Assembly (NCBI GenBank): GCA_021325365.1
Contig: JAJPHF010000025.1
Span: forward strand, 1 to 42,740
Reading direction: 5' to 3'
Source: Pseudomonadota bacterium
GTDB taxonomy: Bacteria > Chloroflexota > UBA6077 > JAJPHF01
Length of the DNA: 42,740 nucleotides
Below, piece by piece: positions 1-8,749 of the stretch. The notes beneath the pieces were generated by a model, which was not told the origin of the DNA, ran no database searches, and was given only the letters and a program-made list of their open reading frames with translations. Every line of letters starts with the position of its first letter. Positions within the stretch are counted from its first letter, which is position 1. Position numbers and translations under genes: made by a program.

Positions 1-171
1 CCACCGGCACCCCAACCGCCCCCACGCATCGTCCCGCCGGCTCCGCTGCCCGAGCCGGGGACGGTGCAGACCGCTGCGGATACGCGGAGCCCCTCGCCTG
101 GCGCTCCTACCCTGCCGGCTGGTGTGCCCACGCCGCCGCGACCAACCGCGCCCACCCGGCGCCCGCAGTAG
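1..171 (+). CDS. C-terminal end of a Pro/Thr-rich protein (partial)
   Basis: Reading frame 1 is open from the window edge to a TAG at 169-171 and gives 56 residues dominated by proline, threonine and alanine, ending in TAPTRRPQ. The composition matches the low-complexity tails and linkers of other exported proteins in this window (the Rhs linkers and the two Pro/Thr-rich proteins at 34-36 kb), so this is probably the stalk or tail of a secreted or anchored protein. The start and any functional domain lie outside the window, so no role can be given. The next gene begins 92 bases downstream on the same strand. Confidence 0.55.
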   Translation, partial: PPAPQPPPRIVPPAPLPEPGTVQTAADTRSPSPGAPTLPAGVPTPPRPTAPTRRPQ

Positions 172-263
172 CTCTCTTGGACTCACGCCGTGGGTGCGGG
201 CCTGACCAGAACGGGCGCCCGAATTGTGGCGGTGCCTTGCAGCGCAGGAGGGGAGGCAGCCCT

Positions 264-3200
264 GTGACCATCGCGGTTCGCGTACGGGCGCTAGTACACG
301 GACTCGTCATCCTGAGCCTCCTATGTGTCGCTCCCGGCAGTGCTGCTCCGCGCGCGGCCGAGGCCCAGGGCTCGGGCAACATAAGCTACGTCTACGACCC
401 ACTCGGGCGCCTGATCGGCGTCCTCGATGGGGTTGGGGGCGTGGCCAAGTACCAGTACGATGCCGTGGGAAACCTTCTCGCGATCAAGCGCGAAGGCAGC
501 ACGCCCGTCCTCGTAACCAGCGTTGCACCCCTGAGTGGGGCCGTCGGAGCCACCGTCACGATCACTGGGACCGGCTTTAGTACAACGCCGAGTCTGAACA
601 CTGTTCAGTTCGTGGGTAGCTCCGGTCCGGTGAGCGCGGCGGTCACGTCGGCCACGGCTACCCAGCTCGTGGTGACGGTCCCCACCGGGGCGCTGACAGG
701 TTCGATCACGGTCAGCACTCCCAGCGACACGGCCGGAACGACTACGGCGGCCGCGTTTACCGTGCTGGACGCGAGCGGGCGTGATACACGAGCGCCGACC
801 ATCACGAGCGTTACCTCCAGCCCCAACGTGGTCGTGAATGGCTATCCTATCGCGGCCGCTGGCTCCACGATTACTATCGCCGGCACGAATCTCGAAACCA
901 CCTTCAGCGCGAATACCGCGATCAACACAGCCGCCAATAATGTTGTGGCAATCAATGGACAGCGCGCGACAGTCAGCCAAGGGGCCGATGCCTCGCACAT
1001 TAACGCGACCCTCCCCACGACCGCGAGCAGCGGGCCCCTGACGCTCACCACCCCGGGCGGCACGGCCGCCAATAGCACGGATCTCTTCGTGCCCCCCAGT
1101 GGGTACACTCCAGCCAACGTGGCGTTCGCCGACACGATGAGCGTGGGGGGTACCAAGACCATCACCACGAGCGCGAACGCGACGCAGACCATTGCACTTG
1201 TAGCCTTTGATGCGTCCGCAGGGCAGGCGCTCAGCCTGCAGCTGAGTAATATTCAGTACTCCGGGTCGTGCAACCCCTCGATCTCCATCCTCGCTCCCAA
1301 TGGCACGAGCTATCCTGGCCCCTCGTGTCGGGATACCTTTGCCCAGACCCCGGTGCTGCCCGCCACCGGCACCTACACCGTCCTCGTCGTCACGGGCGGC
1401 AATGCCGGACAGATGACCATAGCTTTGCAAGCGATCGCGCCAGATACGACCAATACGATCACTATCAACGGACCGGCCGTGCGTGTCACCATCAGCACCC
1501 CCGGCCAAAATGCCCTGCTGAGCTTCCAGGGCAGTGCTGGGGAGTCCGTGACCCTGCATGGACAGAACAGCACCGATCCCCAGTATCCTGGCTTTCCGTC
1601 CGGGCTCTTTGATTGCTTGCCTACTGTGGCGGTTCAAGATCGGACCAGAACAACCACTCTGGCCACCGGGTCGTGCAAGGATATCTCAGCGATTACGGCC
1701 ACTCTGCCTACGACAGGCGCGTACGCTATCCTGGTGGATCCTAGTGGAGCGGCCACAGGGACCCTGTTCCTAACGCTCACTCTCGCGGGGACCTCAACGC
1801 CGACGCCGACGAGCACGCCTACCAACACACCTACTGCCGGCGCCTCGCCAACGCCGACGAGCACACCTACCCCCAATGGGTCCCCGACCCTAACCTTCAC
1901 CCCAACCAAAGCTCCAACCGCCACGCCGCTTACGGGACCCGCCCTCGTGGTGCGCCCGAGCAGTATCGCGCCCGGCGGGGTGGCGAGCGTGGACTGGGGC
2001 GGCCTCTTCCCGCCGGTTACGCCGACCACCAACGACTGGATCGGCTTGTACACGCCCTCCCAGCCGGATAGCCCCGCCGCCACGGTCACCGTGACTACTA
2101 CCGGCGGCGTGAGCGGGCAGGTCGCCTTCGCCATTCCTACGAGCCTGGCCACCGGCACCTATCAGATGCGGCTGTTCAACGGGACTGGCACGGGCAGTCG
2201 GCTGGCCGTGAGCAATAACTTTAGCGTCACGCTGACTACGTCTACGCCGACGAGTAGCCCGACGAGCGGCGCCTCCCCCACCCCGACGAGCACGGCCACG
2301 GCCGGGCCATCGCCGACGCCTGGGGCGAGCTTACTCGCGCGGCCGAACATCATCCCGCAGGGTAGTACGGTCAACGCCACATGGGCTGGCATCCAGGGGC
2401 CGACCGCGAGAGATTGGATCGGACTATTTGCGGCCGGCGCACCGCCCCCGACCGTCAAGCCAACGACTTACCAGTACACGACCGGCCAGGCTAGTGGGCA
2501 GGTACCGCTCTCTATTCCGAGCGCCCAGGCGCCTGGCTCGTACGAGCTGCGCCTGTTCGCGAACGACACGTTTACACTCCTCGCGACTAGCAATAGCTTT
2601 GCTGTCACCGCGCCGTCGGGCGGACTCATGCCGCCGGATGCCTTAGCGACCACTCTACGGCTCCCGGACGCTGTTGGGGTTAGTCCTAGCGGGGCGCGCA
2701 TCATACAGTTGCTCAGCGCCCAACTCCGGCAAACCGTCGACCCAACGGCCTCGGGGAACATGCCGCCTGCCCAGGATGCGGGAGAGGGAGCGGCTCTGAC
2801 GAATCCGTCGTGGAGCCCAGAGCTCGGCTTCGTGCCGAATCTCTTGCGGCTCGGCCACACCGCGACCCCCTGGCGGCTCCTACCTCCGTTGGCGGGCACG
2901 CCCGGCAGCACGGCCCTAGCCGGTCAGGTGCTCCAACTGAACGGCCAACCGCTCGCCGACGTTACTCTTCAGCTGGGAACGGTCGAGGCGCGCACTGACA
3001 CGACTGGGCGCTTCTTGCTCGATGACCTCGCGCCGGGCCATCAGGAGCTGGTGATCGACGGGCGCTCCGCGAGCGACGCCGAGCGGGCCTACGGCCAGTT
3101 CTTTGCCGGGGTGGACCTGGTGGAGGGCGAGCGCACCGTGCTGCCCTACACGATCTGGCTGCCGCGGCTCGATACGCTCCATACGATAGCCATCCCTGCC

Positions 3201-6200
3201 CCGACCACCGAGGAAACAGTGCTCACCACGCCGAAGATACCGGGACTCGAGGTGCACCTACCACCGGGCACGGAGATCCGCGACCGGGAGGGCAACGTGG
3301 TCACTGAGCTAGGCATCACGGCGATTCCGGTGGACCGACCGCCGTTTCCGTTGCCGCCCGGGGCACCCGTACCGATCTACTTCACCATCCAGCCCGGCGG
3401 CGCCACGATTGCGCCGTATGGCGCTCGGATCGTCTATCCCAACTACACCCACGCGGCCCCCGGCACGCGCGGCACCTTCTGGCACTACGATCCCGTGCAG
3501 GACGGCTGGTACATCTACGGCCGAGGCACCGTGACGGCCGACGGGACGCAGGCGATCCCCGACCCCGGCGTGGCCGTCTTCGAGCTGACCGGCGCCATGT
3601 TCCATGCCGAAGACGGCCCCCAGCCGCCGGGTACCGCGCCCCCGCCAGGCAACGACACCGAAGACGGAGAGCCTGTCGATCTGAGTACCGGCCTCTTCGT
3701 CCTGAACAAGACTGATTTGGCACTCCCGGACGTACTCCCGCTTCGCCTTACGCGGACGTATCGACCACTCGACGCTATCTCGCGGCCCTTCGGGATCGGC
3801 GCGACCCATCCCTATGAAATGTACCTGTATGCACCGTATGGGCAGGAAGCGGAGGGCGTGAGCCTGGTCCTACCGGATGGCGGTCAGGTCGTCTATCTGC
3901 CGACCGTCTTCTGTCCCGGCGGCGGAGTAGACTGCGCCTCGGTAGTGTACACGCATACGGCGACCCCTACCCCTTTTTATAATTCGCAGCTCACCTACAG
4001 TGCGTCGGATCACCGCTGGCACATCACCCTCCGGGATGGGACTGTCTATCTGTTTGGCGACGGGGCGCCGCTCCAGGCTATCCGCGATCGCTACGGCAAT
4101 CAGATCACGCTCGCTCGAAACGGAGGCACGAACGCCTATGGCGATAATGTAGGAAACGTCACACAGATCACCTCGCCGAATGGCCGTTGGATTCGGTTGA
4201 CGTACGATACCAATAGCCCCCCTCGCATCACGGGGGCCGAGGATAACATCGGGCGTGCGATCGGCTATACATACTACACAACATACTCAGGCGGTGATCC
4301 ACGCAACGGTCATCTGGCGACCGTCACACTGGTGGACGGCAGCACAACCTATATGACCCAATATACCTACGACCCCAGCACGGGCGCGCTGACCCAGATT
4401 ACGGACGCGAAGGGGATCACCTACCTAACCAACAGCTATTATGCCAATGGTCGAGTGTCCCAGCAGACGCTCAACGATGGGACCGCGAATCCACCGACGT
4501 ATCAGTTTAGCTACGTCGATTATTCGCCACCCACGAGTCGCGTCCAAGAGACCGCCGTCACCGACCCCCGGGGCATCGTGCGTCGGGTCCAGTTCGATAC
4601 GCGGGGCTACACGATCAGCGATACGCGAGCCTACACGACGCCGCAGTATCCGACGAATCCCCCCGGCCCCCCGGAGCAGCAGACGAGTACCTACACTCGG
4701 CGAGCCGATGGTCTGGTGGAATCCATGACAGATCCCCTGGGGCACCGGACCACCTACGACTACGACCCCTGGGGAATGGTGACGCGCGTGACTCGCCTGG
4801 CGGAGCAGGCAACTCCGTACCAATTGACCACGCTTTTCAGCTACGAGGATCGCTTCCACCAGGTCGCCAGCGTAACCGACCCTCTCCAGCACACCACAAC
4901 CTACACCTATGATGCACTGGGAAATATCACCGTCATCACCGACCCGCTGGGGCACTACACGGTCCTTACGTACAACGCGGCGGGCCAGCCGCTCAGCCTG
5001 ACCGACCCACTCGACAACACGACACGCTTCGCCTACGCGCTGGGCGATCTTGTCCAGGTGACCGACCCGCTGAACCGGACGAGCGCGCGCTTCGTGGACA
5101 ACGCCGGACGGCTGGTCACGACGACGAATGCGCTCGGGCAGACCACGCGGCGGGAATACGATGGTATCAACCTGGTGCGCGAGGTGACCGATGCGCTGGG
5201 CCAGCACACGACGTTCGGCTACGACCTGAACGGCAACCTCATCAGCGTGACGGACGCTCGGAACAACACGACCAGCTACAACTACGACAACATGGACCGG
5301 CTGAGCACACGCACCGATGCCCTGGGCCAAGTGAACTCGACAGGACACCAGGAGACTTACCAGTACGACAAGGCGGGCAACGTGATCCAGGTGACGGATG
5401 ACCGCCGCGGCAAGATCACGACCTACTGCTACGACGGCCTCAACCGTCGGACGTTCGCCGGGTTCGGCACGGTCACGCCGCCCGGCGCCTGCGCCGCCGG
5501 GGCGAACTACGAGAGCACGATCATCTCGGCGTACGACGGCTGGAACCGGCTCACGCAAGCGGTAGACTCGGCGTCGGGCACCACGACACGCACCTACGAC
5601 GACGTGCAGCGTACAATGACAGAGACGACGCCGCAGGGTACGGTTAGTTACCAGTTCGACCCTGCCGGGCGCCGGACCATGCTGACGGCCTCAGGCCAGG
5701 CGCCCGTCGGGTACACCTTTGACGACGCGAACCGGCTGGTGCAGCTCGTCCAGGGAGCGACCACCGTGGGCCTGGCCTATGACCCGGCCAACCGCCAGAC
5801 GCAGCTCACCTTGCCGAATGGGGTGAGTGTAACCCACGGCTACGACGCGGCTGGCCAACTGACCAGCCTGAGCTACAGCCAGAACAACAGCACACTCGGC
5901 AACCTGGGCTACAGCTATGACCTGGCGGGCCAGAGAACCAGCCTGACGGGCAGCTTCGCTCGCACGGGGCTGCCGACCGCCCTCACGTCGGCGACGTACG
6001 ACGCGGCGAACCGCCTGACGCAGTGGGGCACGACGAGCATCACCTACGAGAACACGAACGGCGGCAACATGCTGACGGATGGGGCTCATACGTATAGCTG
6101 GAACGCGCGCAGCCAGCTCAGCCAGGTAGTGACGAGCGGCACGACGACCACCTTCGCCTATGACGCGCTCGGCCGCCGGCAGACCAGCACGGTCGTGCCG

Positions 6201-7004
6201 CCCGCGCCGACGCCGACGGTGACGACCAGCTACCTGTACGCCCGGGTGAACCCGATCCAGGAGCAGGCGAGCACAGGCACGGCCAACCTGCTCACTGGGC
6301 TGGGCCTCGACCAGTACTTCGCCCGCACGGAGAGCAGTACCACCCGCAGCTATCTGACTGACGCGCTCGGCTCGACCCTGGCCCTCGTGGGCGCCAGCGG
6401 CGTCGAGACGCAGTACACCTGCGACCCCTTTGGCAACACCATGCCGAGCGGCCCGGCCAGCACCAATCCCTACCAGTACACCGGGCGGGAGAACGACACG
6501 AGCACCGGGCTATACTACTACCGCGCACGGTACTACAACCCAGCCATCGAGCGCTTCATTAGCGAGGATCCCCTGCTCTGCGCACTCACCAACAGAGTAC
6601 CGCTAGCATCTATTGTGAGTTATCCCCAATCACTGAATGCGTTTGTCTACGCATTGGATGACCCTGTAGATCGGCGTGACCCCCTTGGGTTGACATCTGA
6701 TTGTGAATATTACCAGCAACGTTGCCATGATGTCCGAGATGCGATCTCACAGGGATATTACTGTCAGGCTGCTCCTACCGTTTGTCAACGCGGTGGAGAT
6801 AACCCATATTCCAATTGTGTACGCGGATGCCTGCAAGCAGCTGATAGTGCCGCATGTGTGCCAATCGTGGGGCGCAAGCACACAAATGGCGTGGGCACAG
6901 TCGCTTGTGCTGTAGAGATCCATGCGGCATGCTTCGCGACATGCCTGAATGTACTTAATGGCCGCCCGGACTATGTACCATTGCCGCCACATATCATTAA
7001 GTGA
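264..7004 (+). CDS. Secreted Rhs/YD-repeat protein with variable cysteine-rich C-terminus
   Basis: A 2,246-residue exported Rhs protein. I chose the GTG at 264 because a GGAGGGGAGG ribosome site lies just upstream and a signal peptide (about residues 1-34) follows directly; an upstream ATG at 177 is possible but lacks this. In order: a lone YD motif (41-75), two IPT/TIG-like beta domains (about 82-168 and 180-278), a Pro/Thr linker (511-559), two DWIGLY/DWIGLF domains (about 560-783), a carboxypeptidase-regulatory-like domain (about 884-940), a DUF6531-like Rhs entry domain (from about 1135), many YD repeats (about 1273-2063), the core signature YYRARYYNP (about 2084) and the core end DPLGL (2139-2143). 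The last 103 residues form a distinct cysteine-rich tip. By analogy with Rhs proteins, the YD repeats should form a shell around the C-terminal domain. A toxin role is inference only. Confidence 0.93.
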   Translation: MTIAVRVRALVHGLVILSLLCVAPGSAAPRAAEAQGSGNISYVYDPLGRLIGVLDGVGGVAKYQYDAVGNLLAIKREGSTPVLVTSVAPLSGAVGATVTITGTGFSTTPSLNTVQFVGSSGPVSAAVTSATATQLVVTVPTGALTGSITVSTPSDTAGTTTAAAFTVLDASGRDTRAPTITSVTSSPNVVVNGYPIAAAGSTITIAGTNLETTFSANTAINTAANNVVAINGQRATVSQGADASHINATLPTTASSGPLTLTTPGGTAANSTDLFVPPSGYTPANVAFADTMSVGGTKTITTSANATQTIALVAFDASAGQALSLQLSNIQYSGSCNPSISILAPNGTSYPGPSCRDTFAQTPVLPATGTYTVLVVTGGNAGQMTIALQAIAPDTTNTITINGPAVRVTISTPGQNALLSFQGSAGESVTLHGQNSTDPQYPGFPSGLFDCLPTVAVQDRTRTTTLATGSCKDISAITATLPTTGAYAILVDPSGAATGTLFLTLTLAGTSTPTPTSTPTNTPTAGASPTPTSTPTPNGSPTLTFTPTKAPTATPLTGPALVVRPSSIAPGGVASVDWGGLFPPVTPTTNDWIGLYTPSQPDSPAATVTVTTTGGVSGQVAFAIPTSLATGTYQMRLFNGTGTGSRLAVSNNFSVTLTTSTPTSSPTSGASPTPTSTATAGPSPTPGASLLARPNIIPQGSTVNATWAGIQGPTARDWIGLFAAGAPPPTVKPTTYQYTTGQASGQVPLSIPSAQAPGSYELRLFANDTFTLLATSNSFAVTAPSGGLMPPDALATTLRLPDAVGVSPSGARIIQLLSAQLRQTVDPTASGNMPPAQDAGEGAALTNPSWSPELGFVPNLLRLGHTATPWRLLPPLAGTPGSTALAGQVLQLNGQPLADVTLQLGTVEARTDTTGRFLLDDLAPGHQELVIDGRSASDAERAYGQFFAGVDLVEGERTVLPYTIWLPRLDTLHTIAIPAPTTEETVLTTPKIPGLEVHLPPGTEIRDREGNVVTELGITAIPVDRPPFPLPPGAPVPIYFTIQPGGATIAPYGARIVYPNYTHAAPGTRGTFWHYDPVQDGWYIYGRGTVTADGTQAIPDPGVAVFELTGAMFHAEDGPQPPGTAPPPGNDTEDGEPVDLSTGLFVLNKTDLALPDVLPLRLTRTYRPLDAISRPFGIGATHPYEMYLYAPYGQEAEGVSLVLPDGGQVVYLPTVFCPGGGVDCASVVYTHTATPTPFYNSQLTYSASDHRWHITLRDGTVYLFGDGAPLQAIRDRYGNQITLARNGGTNAYGDNVGNVTQITSPNGRWIRLTYDTNSPPRITGAEDNIGRAIGYTYYTTYSGGDPRNGHLATVTLVDGSTTYMTQYTYDPSTGALTQITDAKGITYLTNSYYANGRVSQQTLNDGTANPPTYQFSYVDYSPPTSRVQETAVTDPRGIVRRVQFDTRGYTISDTRAYTTPQYPTNPPGPPEQQTSTYTRRADGLVESMTDPLGHRTTYDYDPWGMVTRVTRLAEQATPYQLTTLFSYEDRFHQVASVTDPLQHTTTYTYDALGNITVITDPLGHYTVLTYNAAGQPLSLTDPLDNTTRFAYALGDLVQVTDPLNRTSARFVDNAGRLVTTTNALGQTTRREYDGINLVREVTDALGQHTTFGYDLNGNLISVTDARNNTTSYNYDNMDRLSTRTDALGQVNSTGHQETYQYDKAGNVIQVTDDRRGKITTYCYDGLNRRTFAGFGTVTPPGACAAGANYESTIISAYDGWNRLTQAVDSASGTTTRTYDDVQRTMTETTPQGTVSYQFDPAGRRTMLTASGQAPVGYTFDDANRLVQLVQGATTVGLAYDPANRQTQLTLPNGVSVTHGYDAAGQLTSLSYSQNNSTLGNLGYSYDLAGQRTSLTGSFARTGLPTALTSATYDAANRLTQWGTTSITYENTNGGNMLTDGAHTYSWNARSQLSQVVTSGTTTTFAYDALGRRQTSTVVPPAPTPTVTTSYLYARVNPIQEQASTGTANLLTGLGLDQYFARTESSTTRSYLTDALGSTLALVGASGVETQYTCDPFGNTMPSGPASTNPYQYTGRENDTSTGLYYYRARYYNPAIERFISEDPLLCALTNRVPLASIVSYPQSLNAFVYALDDPVDRRDPLGLTSDCEYYQQRCHDVRDAISQGYYCQAAPTVCQRGGDNPYSNCVRGCLQAADSAACVPIVGRKHTNGVGTVACAVEIHAACFATCLNVLNGRPDYVPLPPHIIK
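6693..7001 (+). other. Rhs C-terminal tip module with ten cysteines
   Basis: These are the 103 residues after DPLGL. They hold ten cysteines spaced C-x6-C-x12-C-x6-C-x10-C-x3-C-x8-C-x16-C-x7-C-x3-C, plus a conserved GRK between the seventh and eighth. The orphan reading frame at 7654 has the same pattern, with only two short length changes. An even number of fixed cysteines in an exported protein suggests a disulfide-stabilised fold, although metal binding is possible. I do not recognise the family. The DNA here is visibly AT-richer than the Rhs core. Confidence 0.7.
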
Positions 7005-7010
7005 CAACAT

Positions 7011-7430
7011 ATGATGTATGTTCCTAGATTGTGCCGGTTCATCGGCTTGATATTCACGTTCATATCCGTCGTGAGCGCGCCGATGTTCCTGTACTACGCC
7101 ATCGTCGTCATTTCTGATATACCCTCGGCCGTGCATGAGCCATGGCTGCTGTTGATCTCCGCCATGTTGGTCATCAATACCGTATTTGGAGCTGTAGTTG
7201 CCTATGCATTCTACAATCTTAGGCGTTGGGGTCGCTATGTGGCGATTGGATTCTCGCTGTTCTATATATCAGTCATTCTTGGCAACGAAATCGTATCATA
7301 TATGGTCTTCCGTGGTAGAGGGATTGGTAGCATGACCAGCATAGCATTGGAGGCGTTATCAATCATCGGCTTGATGTCGTTGATTATCATATGTCTATCA
7401 CCTTCAATCAGGGCAACGATGACCAGGTGA
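7011..7430 (+). CDS. Small four-helix membrane protein, candidate Rhs immunity protein (copy A)
   Basis: A 139-residue protein with about four hydrophobic segments (roughly 10-33, 44-68, 76-97 and 108-128). It carries RRWGRYVA before the third helix and ends LSPSIRATMTR. The ATG lies six bases after the Rhs stop codon with no good ribosome site, which suggests translational coupling. The protein at 8750 shares the RRWGRYVA box and the LSP..RA end, so the two are clearly related. Its position directly behind an Rhs tip is where immunity genes usually sit, and membrane immunity proteins are known for polymorphic toxins. Function is inferred from position only. The AT-richer base composition matches the tip and not the Rhs core. 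Confidence 0.75.
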   Translation: MMYVPRLCRFIGLIFTFISVVSAPMFLYYAIVVISDIPSAVHEPWLLLISAMLVINTVFGAVVAYAFYNLRRWGRYVAIGFSLFYISVILGNEIVSYMVFRGRGIGSMTSIALEALSIIGLMSLIIICLSPSIRATMTR

Positions 7431-7653
7431 TCACTCGACATCCTCTCGTTGCCTTGATTGGTTAGTGTTGCGCTCTGACATGTCTTGCGGCTGCGATCAC
7501 GCATTGTGGTCACAAGAATTGTATCTATCGCACCTATCAGCGGATGATAGCTAACACCTATAGAAGGACCGGGTCAAAGCGGGCATACGGATAAACGCCA
7601 TAATAGCTAACCCGCAGATCCTCAACGGATTCGCGTATGCAAACGATGCACCC

Positions 7654-8004
7654 ATGACCATCCGCGATCCTCTTGGCTTATCACCAGAGTGCGACTATTA
7701 TCGTGACAGATGCGCCGCTGTTACGAGTGATACTGCCAAAGCATATCGGTGCTATGCTGGTCTGGCAGTCTGCGAAGGCGCTCCGCGAGACGAAACTAGC
7801 AATTGTATCCGTAGCTGTTTGCAGAGCTTCGATCGCAACATTTGCAGCAGGATTCCACTATTCGGCAGAAAGGATGTGGAGGATGCGGTTACTGAAGGCT
7901 GCTCCTTCTTTCAGGCGCATGCGATCTGCTTTGCCCGCTGTGGTATTGGCAGAGGGATCGATGAAGTGAGACATCGATTTCCAGACCCACCAATTATCAG
8001 ATGA
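7654..8004 (+). CDS. Orphan Rhs C-terminal cassette (core end plus cysteine-rich tip)
   Basis: A 116-residue frame starting MTIRDPLGLSPE. It is homologous to the end of the Rhs protein: DPLGL sits at 7666-7680, followed by 107 residues with the same ten-cysteine pattern (C-x6-C-x12-C-x6-C-x10-C-x3-C-x8-C-x18-C-x8-C-x3-C) and the shared NC.R.CLQ and GRK boxes. The frame is open upstream to a stop at 7561, and residues encoded from about 7609 (NPQILNGFAYANDAP) still match the Rhs core (YPQSLNAFVYALDDP). The ATG is therefore inside core-derived sequence, and this is a displaced tip with no exporting core. It may be expressed from the internal ATG, or be a silent cassette that can recombine into the Rhs gene. 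Confidence 0.8.
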   Translation: MTIRDPLGLSPECDYYRDRCAAVTSDTAKAYRCYAGLAVCEGAPRDETSNCIRSCLQSFDRNICSRIPLFGRKDVEDAVTEGCSFFQAHAICFARCGIGRGIDEVRHRFPDPPIIR

Positions 8005-8041
8005 CCAGATAAGGTGTTGACGCACACTCGATGATACCCAT

Positions 8042-8449
8042 ATGATTGCTACTATGCGAATTGTAAGCGGGATATATGGCGCCATTGGCGTACTTGGCGG
8101 GGTGATTTTCCTGTGGTATCTGGTATTCGGGCGATCATTACTAACCGAAGGGATAGTTGCGTCGACAGCGTATATATTTACTGTCGCACTGGCTCTGGTC
8201 CATACTGCTTTTGCCGCAGCGGCAGCATACTTAATATGGATACGCAGGGCGATTGGAGCGCTAGTAGCCGTAACCTACAATGCTATCTGGATAATTGTGC
8301 CACTTTATGCTATAGTTGCACTAATAATAGGTGCACCTGAAAGACTAATCGAGCCGGTTGGGTTAGTGGAATTGTCCATCCTAATCGTGCCAGGTGTGTT
8401 GAGTATAGTCATATTGTATGCGTGGCGAAGCAGATATTTCATTGGTTAG
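8042..8449 (+). CDS. Small four-helix membrane protein, candidate immunity partner of orphan tip (copy B)
   Basis: A 135-residue, strongly hydrophobic protein with about four membrane segments (roughly 7-28, 38-66, 72-96 and 106-126). It follows the orphan cysteine-rich tip by 37 bases, just as copy A follows the Rhs tip, so each tip is paired with a membrane protein. It has the same length and layout as copies A (7011) and C (8750). It lacks their RRWGRYVA box, having IRRAIGALVA in the same place, so relationship by descent is likely but not certain from sequence alone. No ribosome site stands out. An immunity role is inferred from gene order only. Confidence 0.7.
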   Translation: MIATMRIVSGIYGAIGVLGGVIFLWYLVFGRSLLTEGIVASTAYIFTVALALVHTAFAAAAAYLIWIRRAIGALVAVTYNAIWIIVPLYAIVALIIGAPERLIEPVGLVELSILIVPGVLSIVILYAWRSRYFIG

Positions 8450-8454
8450 ACTAT

Positions 8455-8743
8455 GAGAGCCTGGCTACGGCAACGTACCGCGTGGCGCACTTCCCTCACG
8501 CTATGGGGGCCGACGACGACTATCTATGATTAACCCTTCACCTATCGAGTAAGAAACATGGGAAGGCTTTGGGCGCTCCACACGACCAGCGCAGCTATGG
8601 TGATCGCCTCCCGCAAACATGGACCGCGGTGTGCACGTTCGCCGCGGTCCATGCCGCCTGCTGGTCTGGCTGTGCAGCGCGACTTGAGAACGGCGAGCTG
8701 GAAAGATACGATCCGCCGATATTTCGATAACGACCTACGGTGA
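8455..8743 (+). pseudogene. Broken copy of the secreted gene at 9214
   Basis: Two pieces resemble the intact gene at 9214 but are in the wrong order and interrupted. At 8558 an ATG opens MGRLWALHTTSAAMVIAS, matching MGRLAIIHTTSSAMAIAS of the intact gene, and the upstream TCG.GTAAGA leader is shared. At about 8478-8510 the sequence CGTGGCGCACT...CTATGG resembles DNA encoding residues near 72-83 of the intact protein (WRTPRPME). After the N-terminal match the frame runs out of similarity and stops at 8743. I read this as remnants of a duplicated copy, not a functional 61-residue gene. Confidence 0.55.
8618..8653. repeat. Perfect 12-bp inverted repeat inside the gene remnant
   Basis: CATGGACCGCGG (8618-8629) and CCGCGGTCCATG (8642-8653) are perfect inverted copies around a 12-base loop that itself contains the palindrome GTGCAC. 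No run of T follows, so it is not a clear terminator. It sits where the broken gene copy loses similarity to its parent, so it may mark a recombination or insertion end. Confidence 0.6.
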
Positions 8744-8749
8744 TACCAA

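Noticed and set aside
1794..1938. PT-repeat stretch in the Rhs gene as a phase-variation slippage tract
   Set aside because: The repeats are imperfect at DNA level, with varied codons. They look like a flexible linker and not a hypermutable simple repeat.
4425..5558. A 377-codon minus-strand frame within the Rhs gene
   Set aside because: It lies antisense to the YD-repeat array, and the periodic codons of the repeats keep the opposite strand open. No independent motif or ribosome site.
8558..8743. A 61-codon frame as an independent small gene
   Set aside because: Only its first 18 codons resemble anything (the start of the gene at 9214), and the rest looks random. It is better explained as a remnant.
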